A DNA stretch of 50,268 bases from Treponema sp. JC4 (GCF_000260795.1 NZ_AJGU01000017.1:1-50268), one strand, 5' to 3'; shown: positions 33,760 to 42,809, counted from the first letter of the stretch. A program made the numbers and translations. The notes: generated by a model not told the origin, from the letters alone.

Positions 33760-34956
33760 TTAGAATGCAAGCGTTGCTGTAAGTGTAAAGGTTCCTTTTG
33801 AAGCTTTTTCTTCTTTTGCAAAGAACTGGCTGATGCTTGCATTGATATTAAAATCACTAAAAAGTTGAAGGTTTGCATTAAGGCCTGCTTCTGTACCCTT
33901 GTATTTGATTTCTGAATCAGGATAGTCAAATACTGCATTACCTGAAGCAGCAAGCAGAAGCTGCTTAACAGGTTTTATAGAAAGGGAAAGACCACCTTTT
34001 ACAAGGCTTGTGTATTCAGGCTCATCAATAGAGTTTACTGCTGTCTGACTTGTAAAGCCTCTGAAAGGTTTTAAGCCGTTCTGATCACCGGATGCATAAA
34101 GACCTGAAAGGCTTATAACCATAGATTTATAGCCCGGAAGCAGCATGAACGAAAGTTTTGTAAGGTTTGAAAGGTCTGAATCAAGCTGACTGCCAAAGGT
34201 TGTTGTAAGAACGTAACAAAGGTTCTTGTGAAGGAAGCCGTTTAAGCCTAATGTCCCCCAGATTCTATTGTAATCAGCAGAGCCTTTTTCAATTCCGTCA
34301 AAGCCTATGCTTGCAAGAAATTCTGCGCTTATAGTCTGGTTTGCAATAAAATATGGCAGTTCAAATTGTGCGCCAAAGTTTGCATAAGAGGCTGCACATT
34401 GCCAGCTTTTCTTTGAATCAAGATTATATTCAGAACCTGCTTTGTTGAGAATTGTAACATTCTGAGCATTTAAAAGGCCTGTATAATTTGCATAGGCCTT
34501 TGCGTAAAATCTTCGTAAATCAAGAGAAATGCTTAAACCGTCTGCCGGCTGAGAAAGAACAGTACCTGTTAAATCTGAAAAGAAAAATCTTCCTGCATTA
34601 AAAAGCATTGTATTTTGTTTTAAGTCGATGCGTTTTGTAAGGCGCAATACCTTTAAATCAGGAATTATTACATCGTTATCAGCAGAATCTGATTTTCCAA
34701 GCTCACGGCGGGTAGAACGGAATCTTGCATCTGCTTCAAAAGCAATGAAGGTTGTCGGGTCAATATTCTGCCTGAGCCAGAGGGTAAGAATTTCTTCCTG
34801 CTTTAAACTGAAATTTTTAAATTCATCATTTCCAGCTGCTATTGGACTACCAAGCTTTGTATAAGTTCCAAGGCTGCCGCCAAAATCAAGGGCGTGGAGG
34901 GAAATAAGGGAGGTAAAAATACCAGATATAATAAGTAGAAGTTTTTTATTTTTCAT
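33760..34956 (-). CDS. predicted outer-membrane beta-barrel protein
   Basis: The 398-residue product has a signal peptide (cleavage after LHA near residue 23) and then long amphipathic strands: FGGSLGTYTKLG, TFIAFEADARFRSTRR, KAYANYTG, and a C-terminal GTFTLTATLAF that ends in phenylalanine, typical of barrels. No enzymatic motif. Its ATG overlaps the stop of the preceding small gene (ATGA), so the two are coupled, and the FecR-like gene follows 23 nt downstream. Confidence 0.8.
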   Translation of the reverse strand: MKNKKLLLIISGIFTSLISLHALDFGGSLGTYTKLGSPIAAGNDEFKNFSLKQEEILTLWLRQNIDPTTFIAFEADARFRSTRRELGKSDSADNDVIIPDLKVLRLTKRIDLKQNTMLFNAGRFFFSDLTGTVLSQPADGLSISLDLRRFYAKAYANYTGLLNAQNVTILNKAGSEYNLDSKKSWQCAASYANFGAQFELPYFIANQTISAEFLASIGFDGIEKGSADYNRIWGTLGLNGFLHKNLCYVLTTTFGSQLDSDLSNLTKLSFMLLPGYKSMVISLSGLYASGDQNGLKPFRGFTSQTAVNSIDEPEYTSLVKGGLSLSIKPVKQLLLAASGNAVFDYPDSEIKYKGTEAGLNANLQLFSDFNINASISQFFAKEEKASKGTFTLTATLAF

Positions 34957-35429
34957 TTTGAAGCCTCCATTGTATAGCCGCAGGTATTGAGAATGTGTAT
35001 CATCTGTTTTCCACTGACTATAGTATTTGGATCTGCGTCGTTTGAAACAACCTTCATTGCTTTTAGTTCACGCAAGGCATAGCGGGGACTTTTTGTAATT
35101 CTATACATAAGTCCTCCTTTTATCTTATAGGCCCTCAAACAAAGGCTGGCAAAATCTTTTATTTTTATTTCATCTTCTGCTGATGGAATAAGTCTTTCGC
35201 CTGTAGCAGAAGGCTTTTGACTGATATAGTCATTTTCAACAAGGATTTCAAAGGTCTCTTCATCTGTGTTGGTATCCTGAGCCAGACCTGTCTGAACTGC
35301 AATCAGCCAGCTTGCGTTACCGTAGTTTGCTTTTTCGGTGGCAATTAGTTCTGTGATTTTTTGAGCTGACTGGGCACTAAGGCAAAACCCTGCAGCGGCA
35401 AGTAAAATTGATAAAAAAAATCTTTTCAT
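34953..35429 (-). CDS. small exported protein of unknown function
   Basis: The 158-residue product has a signal peptide (LLAAAGFCLSAQS, cleavage near residue 20). The mature part is mostly helical with conserved-looking ASWLIAVQTGLA, IKDFASLCLRAYKIKGGLMYRI and SPRYALRELKAM. Not recognised. It is the first gene of the barrel/FecR operon, overlapping the barrel gene by 4 nt, and is divergent from the cyclase gene 53 nt away. Confidence 0.75.
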   Translation of the reverse strand: MKRFFLSILLAAAGFCLSAQSAQKITELIATEKANYGNASWLIAVQTGLAQDTNTDEETFEILVENDYISQKPSATGERLIPSAEDEIKIKDFASLCLRAYKIKGGLMYRITKSPRYALRELKAMKVVSNDADPNTIVSGKQMIHILNTCGYTMEASK

Positions 35430-35469
35430 TTTTAAACATCCTTATATGTTAAAAAGTATAACATGGGTT

Positions 35470-35475
35470 TATAAT
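35470..35475 (+). promoter_or_regulatory. -10 box of the cyclase gene
   Basis: TATAAT, 7 nt before the ATG at 35483, with no ribosome site between. The mRNA would start at or near the A of the ATG. The -35 region (TGTTAA) is weak. Confidence 0.5.
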
Positions 35476-35482
35476 TAATGCT

Positions 35483-38278
35483 ATGAGAAAACTTTTGGAA
35501 ATACTAAAAAAACAGGCAGAGTTTGTCATAATTATTCTTGCAGCCCTTATCAGCGTTTTGCTCTGGGCCGTCGGAGCCTACAGAAAAGTTGAGTATAAGG
35601 CTTATGATGCCATGCTGCCTTTTACAAAAGAAATAGATGAAGATAGTCCGATACTTCTTGTTGAAATTGATGATTTTGCCATAGAGCAGGTTGGTGACTG
35701 GCCCTGGACCCGTGATATTATGGGAAATGCCCTTCTTAGGATGAAGGAACTGGGGGCTGAACGCCTGGTATTCGATATTGAATATCTTTCTTCTTCAAGT
35801 CTTGCCTTAAATCAGAAAACCCTTGAAAAAATCAATCAGTATAATGATGTTAATTCTCTTGTTAATAATCTTGTAATTGATACGGATGATTATCTTTCCC
35901 GCTGCGTGCAGTTTTTTGGAAATTCCTGGCTTACTTTTAATATGCAGAATATGGGCCTTGAACGTAGTGAAGAGGCTCAGGATTATGCCCGTAAGCGCTT
36001 TGGACTTGATATTAAAGATGAAAAAGACCTTGTATTTGCCGGAAATGAAAAGGTGCGACATATGGAATATATTGCCAGCGGAATTAAGGTTGAAAAATAT
36101 CTGACTCCGGCAGTTTCTCCAATTATAAATGCCGCAAAGGGAGCTGGTTTTACCAACTGTTTTGTAGACCTAGACGGTATTCGCCGAAGAATCCAGCTTC
36201 TTGAAAAAAATGAAGATTCATATATCGGGCAGCTTGTATTTGCGCCTCTTGTAAACCTTATGGATGTAAAAGAGATAGAAAGAACCCGCTCCCATATGAT
36301 TTTAAAGGATGCCCTTCTTCCGGGGACAGATAAGCGTCATACAATCAGGATTCCTCTTGATGATGCCGGCTGTATGCTCATTAACTGGCTTCATTCTTCC
36401 TATAACGAAAGTTTTGGAGGAAAACTTGGAAATGTAAGGGAAAATCGTCATGAATCTTTAGCATTCTTGAATCAGCTGGATAGCATTGAAGATAATATAA
36501 TAGATAATATTTCAGCCTTACTTGAACTTAGTTTTATAGATAAAGAAATTTATAGCAAGGCGATTGCCCTTTATGATTCATATTCTCAGATTTCTCAGGC
36601 TAAAAACTTTCTTCTTGCTGCCTGCAATGGTTATGAAGCAGACGGTAGCGCTGTTGAAGGTGGATTAAATCCCGACTTTACAGACCAGTATTTTTCAATG
36701 CGCAGGGATTTTTTTGCTTCTCTTTCTGATTTTACCCCGGAACTTTTATCTTATGGCGAGGAACTTTTCTTTAATCAGGATTCAGAACTTGGTCAGGAGA
36801 AAATAGCTTATTTATGCGAACTGATTTCTGCTCTTGATGATAATACTAAACTTTACAATTCATATATTTCTGAAATGAAGGAAAAATATGAGGGAGCTTT
36901 ATGTCTTATCGGCTTTACGGCAAATGCCTCTACTGATTTTGGAATTACACCTTTTGACCGTATTTATGCAAATCTTGGTGTTCACGCCAATGTTGCAAAT
37001 ACAATTCTTCATGAAGACTTTATTACTCCTCTTTCTGAATTCTGGGGACTTTTATTTGCCTTTATTCTTGTTATCCTTGTTGTATTTTTAGTCCGAAAAT
37101 GCACTCTTGCCCAGAAAATCACTTTCGGCCTGATTTATGTTTTTCTTGTAATTGCCCTGCTTGTTGTGCTCATGGTAGGCTTTAAGATTTTTATTCCTCT
37201 TGTAATGTCCTCTGTTTTTGTTCTTCTGAGTTTTATAGGAAATACCAGCTTTAATTTTATTCAGCTTGAAAAAGACCGTAGAACCCTGCGACGTGGATTT
37301 GATGCTTACGTTGCGCCGGAAGTTGTAAGCCAGATTGTAAAGAATCCTGATAAGCTTAAGCTCGGTGGTGATAACAAGCGTCTTACAGCCCTTTTCAGTG
37401 ATGTAAGAAAATTTTCTGGCTTTACTGAATGTGTTAATCAGGAAGAAGGAGAAGAAAGGGGAGCTGTACGTCTGGTAGAAATATTGAACGGCTATCTTGG
37501 TGTGCTTAGTGATGCAATTATGGCTCAGCACGGAACAATTGATAAATATGTAGGAGATGAAATTGTTTCCTTCTTTGGAGCTCCTGTTGATGATCCGGAG
37601 AATGCCTATCATGCCTGCCTGGCAGGAATCAGAATGCGTCAGGCAGAGGCTTACTATAATCAGGAACATCAGGAGGACTTGCCTTTCCATCCAAAAACAG
37701 GAACACCTTTTCTTTTAAAATCCCGGGTTGGTTTGAATACCGGTGATATGGTTGTTGGAAATATGGGTACCCAGAAAAAACTCAACTATACGGTTATGGG
37801 AAATAACGTAAACCTTGCCAGCCGTCTGGAGGGAACAAACAAGGAATATGACAGCTGGATTATTGCAAGTGAATCTACCTGGCAAGATGCAAATAAGGGG
37901 GCTCATAAGGGGGAACTTATTGCCCGTCAGCTGGATTGTGTAAAGGTAGTAAACGTAGAAAAGCCTGTTCAGATTTACAGCATCATTGGTCTTAAAAATG
38001 AACTTTCATCTGCAGAAATTGAAGGCGCTGACATTTTTAACCGTGCAATGGAATTTTACCTGAAAGGCCGTGAAAATCCTGACCAGCCAAAAAATCCGGA
38101 TGATTTCAGGGAAGCAATTAAGCTTTTTGAAGACTCATACAAATGCTTCCATATAGTTGACCCTCAAGATCCTGGCTTTATTTCTATGGAAAAAAAGATG
38201 ATTGCCCGCTGTAATGAATTCCTGCAGAAGGGAATTCCAGGTCCTTGGGACGGCGTTTATACAATGACTACAAAATAG
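35483..38278 (+). CDS. CHASE2-domain class III adenylate/guanylate cyclase
   Basis: Makes a cyclic nucleotide in response to an extracytoplasmic signal. The 931-residue product has an N-terminal helix (about 12-32), a CHASE2 sensor (YDAMLPFTKEIDEDSPILLVEIDD, GDWPWTRDIMG) with a long insertion, three helices at about 512-590, and a cyclase domain: ALFSDVRKFSGFTE and YVGDEIVSFFGAP (metal Asp residues), then KLNYTVMGNNVNLASRLEG, with the transition-state Asn and Arg. The position often Asp (GD.VN) is Asn. A TPR-like tail follows, ending in PWDGVYTMTTK, common in this family. It is divergent from the FecR-barrel operon. Confidence 0.92.
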   Translation: MRKLLEILKKQAEFVIIILAALISVLLWAVGAYRKVEYKAYDAMLPFTKEIDEDSPILLVEIDDFAIEQVGDWPWTRDIMGNALLRMKELGAERLVFDIEYLSSSSLALNQKTLEKINQYNDVNSLVNNLVIDTDDYLSRCVQFFGNSWLTFNMQNMGLERSEEAQDYARKRFGLDIKDEKDLVFAGNEKVRHMEYIASGIKVEKYLTPAVSPIINAAKGAGFTNCFVDLDGIRRRIQLLEKNEDSYIGQLVFAPLVNLMDVKEIERTRSHMILKDALLPGTDKRHTIRIPLDDAGCMLINWLHSSYNESFGGKLGNVRENRHESLAFLNQLDSIEDNIIDNISALLELSFIDKEIYSKAIALYDSYSQISQAKNFLLAACNGYEADGSAVEGGLNPDFTDQYFSMRRDFFASLSDFTPELLSYGEELFFNQDSELGQEKIAYLCELISALDDNTKLYNSYISEMKEKYEGALCLIGFTANASTDFGITPFDRIYANLGVHANVANTILHEDFITPLSEFWGLLFAFILVILVVFLVRKCTLAQKITFGLIYVFLVIALLVVLMVGFKIFIPLVMSSVFVLLSFIGNTSFNFIQLEKDRRTLRRGFDAYVAPEVVSQIVKNPDKLKLGGDNKRLTALFSDVRKFSGFTECVNQEEGEERGAVRLVEILNGYLGVLSDAIMAQHGTIDKYVGDEIVSFFGAPVDDPENAYHACLAGIRMRQAEAYYNQEHQEDLPFHPKTGTPFLLKSRVGLNTGDMVVGNMGTQKKLNYTVMGNNVNLASRLEGTNKEYDSWIIASESTWQDANKGAHKGELIARQLDCVKVVNVEKPVQIYSIIGLKNELSSAEIEGADIFNRAMEFYLKGRENPDQPKNPDDFREAIKLFEDSYKCFHIVDPQDPGFISMEKKMIARCNEFLQKGIPGPWDGVYTMTTK

Positions 38279-38322
38279 AAGTCAGCAGTAAAATCAGGCG
38301 GATTTTCTCCGATAATTACTGT

Positions 38323-39228
38323 ATGAAACTTGCAGCTGCAATTGATGAATTTCTTCTCTATATCGCTTCGGTAAAAGGGCTTAGCGGAAATACTGTAACC
38401 GGATATAAAAACGATTATGCTCTTTTGCTGACTTTTCTGGGGCAGGAGAGGGAACTTAATGATATTGTGCGTGAAGATTTGAATGTCTGCATTGGAGAAC
38501 TTTCAAAGCTTAAACGCAAAAGTACAAGTATCAACCGCTTTATTTCGTCGGTGCGGACTTTGTTTTCTTACTGCCATAAATTTAATTATATTTCTGTAAA
38601 TCCTGCCTTGTCGCTGAAAACTGTAAAAATTTCTAAGCTGATGCCGCGTTTTATGACAGAATCAGAAGTTGATACTCTCTGTAATCTGCCGGAAAAAAAT
38701 GAGCTTTTGTGGGAAAGCCGGGATAAGGCTTTGTTTGAAATGCTTTATTCTTCCGGCTGCCGTGTAAGTGAACTTGCTGCCCTTAAGATTTCTGATTTTA
38801 ACGGCGGAATCGGGCGTGCCGTGGTAAGAGGTAAGGGAAATAAAGACAGAATTGTTTATTTTGGAGAGGCGGCTCAAAAAGCCTTTTTAGAATACCTGAA
38901 AGACAGAAAAAAAGTGATTGTGGAAAAAGGACTTGATCCTAAAGATGTTCAGAATGTTTTTGTAAATCAGAAGGGAAGTGCCCTTACAACCGGCGGTATT
39001 AGATATATTCTTTCCCGTTACACTGGAGTTGAAGGAACAAAGCATCATATAAATCCTCATGCCTTCCGTCATACTTTTGCAACCCAGCTGCTTTCTAACG
39101 GTTGTGATGTGCGTGTGGTTCAGGAGCTTTTGGGGCATTCAAGCATTTCTACAACCCAGCGTTATACTCACGTTACGACAGAAAAACTGATTGAAACTTA
39201 TAGGAATGCACATCCTCACAACAGGTAA
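38323..39228 (+). CDS. xerC: tyrosine recombinase, XerC/CodV type
   Basis: Resolves chromosome dimers or acts as a related site-specific recombinase. The 301-residue product has the N-terminal SAM-like domain (to about 90), then catalytic residues SSGCRVSELAAL (Arg), RGKGNKDRIV (Lys), HAFRHTFATQLL (His-x-x-Arg), LLGHSSISTTQRYTHV (His and nucleophile Tyr). All are present. The ATG at 38323 gives the normal XerC N-terminus (MKLAAAIDEFLLYIASVKG). An earlier frame start would overlap the cyclase gene. It precedes hslV, the same order as codV-clpQ-clpY-flgB in Bacillus. Confidence 0.93.
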   Translation: MKLAAAIDEFLLYIASVKGLSGNTVTGYKNDYALLLTFLGQERELNDIVREDLNVCIGELSKLKRKSTSINRFISSVRTLFSYCHKFNYISVNPALSLKTVKISKLMPRFMTESEVDTLCNLPEKNELLWESRDKALFEMLYSSGCRVSELAALKISDFNGGIGRAVVRGKGNKDRIVYFGEAAQKAFLEYLKDRKKVIVEKGLDPKDVQNVFVNQKGSALTTGGIRYILSRYTGVEGTKHHINPHAFRHTFATQLLSNGCDVRVVQELLGHSSISTTQRYTHVTTEKLIETYRNAHPHNR

Positions 39229-39244
39229 TGGGGATTTTTTTTAT

Positions 39245-39273
39245 TTGCCTACCGACCATGAAATCATTATATT
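39245..39273 (+). promoter_or_regulatory. promoter of hslV-hslU
   Basis: TTGCCT (39245-39250), 17 bp, TATATT (39268-39273). The ATG of hslV lies 6 nt after the -10 box and has no ribosome site, so the transcript may be leaderless. Confidence 0.55.
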
Positions 39274-39279
39274 TAAACT

Positions 39280-39825
39280 ATGGGAAATAAGATTAAAATT
39301 AGAAGCACCACGATTCTTGCTGTACGCAGAAACGGACAGGTTGCTATGGCGGGTGACGGACAGTGTACTCTTGGCGAAACAGTATGCAAGGGTAATTCCC
39401 GCAAAGTCAGAAAAATTTACGACGGAAAGATTCTTACAGGCTTTGCAGGAAGTGTTGCAGATGCTTTTACACTGCTTGACCGCTTTGAAACTAAGGTAAA
39501 AGAATATAACGGTGATATTATGCGCTCGGCTGTTGAGCTTGCAAAAATGTGGCGAACAGACCGTATGCTGCAGAAGCTTGAGGCAATGCTCCTTGTTGCA
39601 GATAAGAACAAGATTCTTTTAATCAGCGGAGACGGTAATGTTATTGAACCTGAACATGATGCAATTGCAATCGGTTCGGGCGGAAACTATGCATATTCTG
39701 CGGCTCTTGCTTATCTTGATTCTTCTGATTTGAGCGCAAAGGAAATTGCAGAACGTTCTTTGAAAATTGCCGGCAGTATTTGTATTTACACAAACCAGAA
39801 CCTGACAATTGAAACTCTTGAGTAG
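39280..39825 (+). CDS. hslV: ATP-dependent protease subunit HslV
   Basis: Proteolytic chamber of the HslUV protease. The 181-residue product begins [17 protein letters not shown], so a 9-residue leader must be removed to expose the N-terminal catalytic threonine (Thr10). Family blocks follow: [55 protein letters not shown], and [16 protein letters not shown]. It is 8 nt upstream of hslU. Confidence 0.96.
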   Translation: MGNKIKIRSTTILAVRRNGQVAMAGDGQCTLGETVCKGNSRKVRKIYDGKILTGFAGSVADAFTLLDRFETKVKEYNGDIMRSAVELAKMWRTDRMLQKLEAMLLVADKNKILLISGDGNVIEPEHDAIAIGSGGNYAYSAALAYLDSSDLSAKEIAERSLKIAGSICIYTNQNLTIETLE

Positions 39826-39833
39826 GATTATTT

Positions 39834-41204
39834 ATGGAAGAAATCGAAAATAAGACAGAACTTACCCCAAAACAGATTGTAGAAAAACTTGATCAGTATA
39901 TTATCGGGCAGAAAAAGGCTAAAAAGGCTGTGGCTGTTGCTCTTCGTAACCGCTTCCGCCGTCTTAAGCTTGCAGAAGAAATCCGCGACGAAGTTGCCCC
40001 AAAAAACATTTTGATGATTGGTCCTACAGGTGTTGGTAAAACTGAAATTGCCCGCCGTCTTGCAAAGCTTTGCGGGGCACCATTTTTGAAGGTTGAGGCT
40101 ACAAAATATACAGAAGTCGGATACGTTGGGCGCGACGTTGAATCTATGATCCGAGATCTGATGGCTGTTGGCTATAATGACGTAAAGGCAGAGATGGAAG
40201 ATCAGCTGCGCGAAAAATCAGTTTCTGTTGTAGAAGAAAAGCTTCTTGACCTGCTGGTTCCAGGCTCTGATACTCCTGATCAGAATCCTGAACAGAAGAA
40301 AATTGAAGAGGAAAGCGTAAAATCTACCCGAGAAAAGTTCCGCACTATGCTGCGAGAAGGAAAGCTTGAAGACCGCGAAGTTGATATGGTTGTTCACCGT
40401 CCTGCAGGCATGCCAAGCATGGAAATTATTGCCGGCGGTTCAATTGATGACCTTCAGAACAGCATGCAGGGTATTTTGAACATGATGAACGGTTCAGGAC
40501 GAGGTAAAAAGCGTTCTGTTACAATCCGCGAGGCCCGTAAAATCCTTACAGAAGAAACTCTGGACAATATGATTGACCACGATAAGGTTGCAGATGAGGC
40601 AAAGCGTCGTGTAGAGCAGAGCGGAATCATCTTTATTGATGAAATTGATAAGATTGCCGTTCATGGTGAGTCGCACGGTCAGGATGTAAGCCGAGAAGGT
40701 GTTCAGCGCGATATTCTTCCTATTGTAGAAGGAAGTAACGTAAATACAAAAATGGGTGTTGTAGATACAACTCACATCCTCTTTATTGCTGCCGGTGCCT
40801 TCAGTGTTGCCGCTCCTAGCGATTTGATTCCTGAACTTCAGGGACGTTTCCCACTTCGTGTTGAACTTGAATCCCTTCATAAGGAAGATTTCAAGAAAAT
40901 CCTTATGGAGCCTAAAAACTCCCTTATTAAACAGTACACAGCCCTTTTGGAAACTGAAGGCCTTAAACTTGAGTTCACTGAAGATGCCCTTGATAAGATG
41001 AGTTTTATTGCCGAGGACGTAAACTCTAAGGCAGAAAATATCGGTGCACGCCGTCTTCATACAATTATGGAAAAGGTGCTTGATGAAATTGCCTTTGACG
41101 CAGATGAGCACGCCGGCGAGACAATCACAATTGATGCAAAATACGTTGAAGAAAAACTCAACGACGTTGCATCAAGCGAAGACCTTTCAAGATATATCTT
41201 ATAG
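39834..41204 (+). CDS. hslU: ATP-dependent protease ATPase HslU
   Basis: Unfoldase partner of HslV. The 456-residue product has TPKQIVEKLDQYIIGQKKAKKAVAVALRNR, Walker A GPTGVGKTE, ATKYTEVGYVGRDVESMIRDL, the I-domain insertion (about 110-240), Walker B GIIFIDEIDKIA, and the C-terminal DLSRYIL that docks into HslV. Length is usual for the family. A strong hairpin terminator follows. Confidence 0.97.
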   Translation: MEEIENKTELTPKQIVEKLDQYIIGQKKAKKAVAVALRNRFRRLKLAEEIRDEVAPKNILMIGPTGVGKTEIARRLAKLCGAPFLKVEATKYTEVGYVGRDVESMIRDLMAVGYNDVKAEMEDQLREKSVSVVEEKLLDLLVPGSDTPDQNPEQKKIEEESVKSTREKFRTMLREGKLEDREVDMVVHRPAGMPSMEIIAGGSIDDLQNSMQGILNMMNGSGRGKKRSVTIREARKILTEETLDNMIDHDKVADEAKRRVEQSGIIFIDEIDKIAVHGESHGQDVSREGVQRDILPIVEGSNVNTKMGVVDTTHILFIAAGAFSVAAPSDLIPELQGRFPLRVELESLHKEDFKKILMEPKNSLIKQYTALLETEGLKLEFTEDALDKMSFIAEDVNSKAENIGARRLHTIMEKVLDEIAFDADEHAGETITIDAKYVEEKLNDVASSEDLSRYIL

Positions 41205-41208
41205 ATTA

Positions 41209-41290
41209 TAGCCACAGATAAACACAGATAGGACACAGATGGTGATTTTTATCTGTGTTTATCTGCGTCCCATCTGTGGCTAATTTTTTT
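41209..41290 (+). terminator. large CACAGAT-repeat hairpin acting as hslU terminator
   Basis: TAGCCACAGAT (41209-41219) pairs with ATCTGTGGCTA (41272-41282), and AGATAAACACAGATA (41216-41230) with TATCTGTGTTTATCT (41250-41264). The 5' arm contains three direct CACAGAT repeats. Seven T follow at 41284-41290. Confidence 0.75.
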
Positions 41291-41291
41291 C

Positions 41292-41318
41292 TTAACTTTT
41301 CTTTTTTGATTCCGATGA
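41292..41318 (+). promoter_or_regulatory. possible sigma-28 (FliA-type) promoter of flgB
   Basis: TTAACTTT (41292-41299), 11-bp spacer, TCCGATGA (41311-41318). Against TAAAGTTT-N11-GCCGATAA it matches 12 of 16. AAAGGA lies between it and the ATG. Confidence 0.45.
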
Positions 41319-41341
41319 TGTAATCAAAGGATGTCAAAAAT

Positions 41342-41758
41342 ATGAATAGTTTTACACGCTCAATCGATTTATTACAGCGCGAAATGGATGTATCGAGTTT
41401 GCGTTATCAGGTTACTTCTAATAACCTTGCAAATGCCGAAACACCTAACTTTAAGCGCCAGACCGTGAACTTTGAAAGCGAATTAAAACGCGCTTTTGAA
41501 TCAGAAAAAATGGCGAAAGATTCTTTTCAGCTCACACGTACAGACGACCGCCATATTAAAATCAACCAGCCATACGATTACCGCGAAGTCCAGCCTCGCC
41601 GTGTAACAGATTATCTTTCTACATCAAAAGCCAACGGCAACAACGTAGATGCTGAATACGAAGCTAACAATATCCTTCAGATTCAGATGCAGTACCGTTT
41701 ACTCACACAACTGACAGCATTTGAATTTGATCAGGTTAATACGGCTATGAAGAAATAA
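41342..41758 (+). CDS. flgB: flagellar basal-body rod protein FlgB
   Basis: Proximal rod subunit. The 138-residue product has the rod-protein N-terminus (LREMD-like LQREMDVSSLRYQVTSNNLANAETPNFKR) and C-terminal NILQIQMQYRLLTQLTAFEF. The NNLANAETP motif is diagnostic. It is first in flgB-flgC-fliE. Confidence 0.94.
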   Translation: MNSFTRSIDLLQREMDVSSLRYQVTSNNLANAETPNFKRQTVNFESELKRAFESEKMAKDSFQLTRTDDRHIKINQPYDYREVQPRRVTDYLSTSKANGNNVDAEYEANNILQIQMQYRLLTQLTAFEFDQVNTAMKK

Positions 41759-41793
41759 TGAGTAAGGCCGCCAAGTTAATAGGGAGATAAAAT

Positions 41794-42252
41794 ATGGGAT
41801 TGTTCACCAGTATAAATATTGCGGCAACAGGAATGAGTGCCGAACGTCTTAGAAGCGACGTAATTTCAGATAACATTGCAAACGCAACAACAACAAGAAC
41901 TCAGAAAGGAGGAGCCTTCAAACGCTCTTCTGTAATTTTAAGCCCTGTTTCGGATTCACATCCTCAGTGGAGAATGCCTTTTGTGCCGTCTGACCTTGAT
42001 AACGGTCCTGGACGAGGTGTAAAGGTAATGGAAATTGTAAAGGATAACAGTGAAGGCACCTTTGTTTATGATCCTGACCATCCTGATGCAATAAAATCGG
42101 GCCCACACGCAGGTTATGTTGAATATCCTAACGTAAACATCGTAAATGAAATGGTAGATTTGATTTCTGCCAGCCGCGCCTACGAAGCAAATGCTACTGT
42201 TGTAGACGGTGCAAAGGATATGTTCAACGCTGCATTGGACATTGGCCGCTAG
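41794..42252 (+). CDS. flgC: flagellar basal-body rod protein FlgC
   Basis: Proximal rod subunit. The 152-residue product has MGLFTSINIAATGMSAERLRSDVISDNIANATT at the start and GYVEYPNVNIVNEMVDLISASRAYEANATVVDGAK near the end, both family signatures. AGGGAG precedes the ATG. It follows flgB by 35 nt. Confidence 0.95.
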   Translation: MGLFTSINIAATGMSAERLRSDVISDNIANATTTRTQKGGAFKRSSVILSPVSDSHPQWRMPFVPSDLDNGPGRGVKVMEIVKDNSEGTFVYDPDHPDAIKSGPHAGYVEYPNVNIVNEMVDLISASRAYEANATVVDGAKDMFNAALDIGR

Positions 42253-42282
42253 TTGATGTAGAATAAAAACGGGTGGTGGAAT

Positions 42283-42678
42283 ATGAAAATTGCAGAATTT
42301 GGCGCTCTTCAGATGACGCGCACTGATGCTCAGCATTTTGGAAAATCTAAGCTTTCTTCGGTAACTAATGCAGCTTCTATGCCGGCTGTAAATTCTATAA
42401 AAGGCGTTTCTAAGGACGAGGAACTTTATTCTCTTAGCGGAGTAAAGGAAGCTTCTTCGCGTTCTTTTCAGTCTTATCTTATGGAAGCGCTGAATTCTGT
42501 AAACGGCAGCCAGCTTGAGGTAAATGCCGTTCAGGAAAAATTAATCACAAATCCTGATGATGTAGATATTCATGACGTTACAATCGCCATGTCAAAGGCC
42601 AGAATGAGTTTGAATCTTGCCCAGAACGTAATTGACAGAATTACAACCAGCTGGAACGAGATTACAACAACGCGATAA
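42283..42678 (+). CDS. fliE: flagellar hook-basal body protein FliE
   Basis: Links the MS ring to the rod. The 131-residue product has SSRSFQSYLMEALNSVNGSQLEVNAVQEKL and DVDIHDVTIAMSKARMSLNLAQNVIDRI, which match FliE. The N-terminal 50 residues are variable. A terminator follows, which ends this transcription unit. Confidence 0.92.
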   Translation: MKIAEFGALQMTRTDAQHFGKSKLSSVTNAASMPAVNSIKGVSKDEELYSLSGVKEASSRSFQSYLMEALNSVNGSQLEVNAVQEKLITNPDDVDIHDVTIAMSKARMSLNLAQNVIDRITTSWNEITTTR

Positions 42679-42686
42679 TAGAAAAT

Positions 42687-42719
42687 AAAAAACGCACTTT
42701 GTTCAAAAGTGTGTTTTTT
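42687..42719 (+). terminator. terminator after fliE
   Basis: A 14-bp stem, AAAAAACGCACTTT (42687-42700) with AAAGTGTGTTTTTT (42706-42719), contains one G-U pair and ends in T. Confidence 0.85.
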
Positions 42720-42741
42720 ATTTACGTGGAAATGCGTCGTC

Positions 42742-42769
42742 GATTAAAATTGCGAAAGCAATTTTAATC
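42742..42769. repeat. 12-bp perfect hairpin with GAAA loop
   Basis: GATTAAAATTGC-GAAA-GCAATTTTAATC. It lies between the fliE terminator and the fliF promoter. It has no T-run and resembles the other small hairpin elements of this window. Confidence 0.6.
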
Positions 42770-42809
42770 CAGCTCGTTAGGCTTTTTACCCCGTTGCGAT
42801 AATTTTTCG

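Noticed and set aside
38323-39228. Phage or integron integrase
   Set aside because: The tyrosine recombinase sits in the conserved xerC/codV-hslV-hslU-flgB order and no att-like repeats or phage genes are near.
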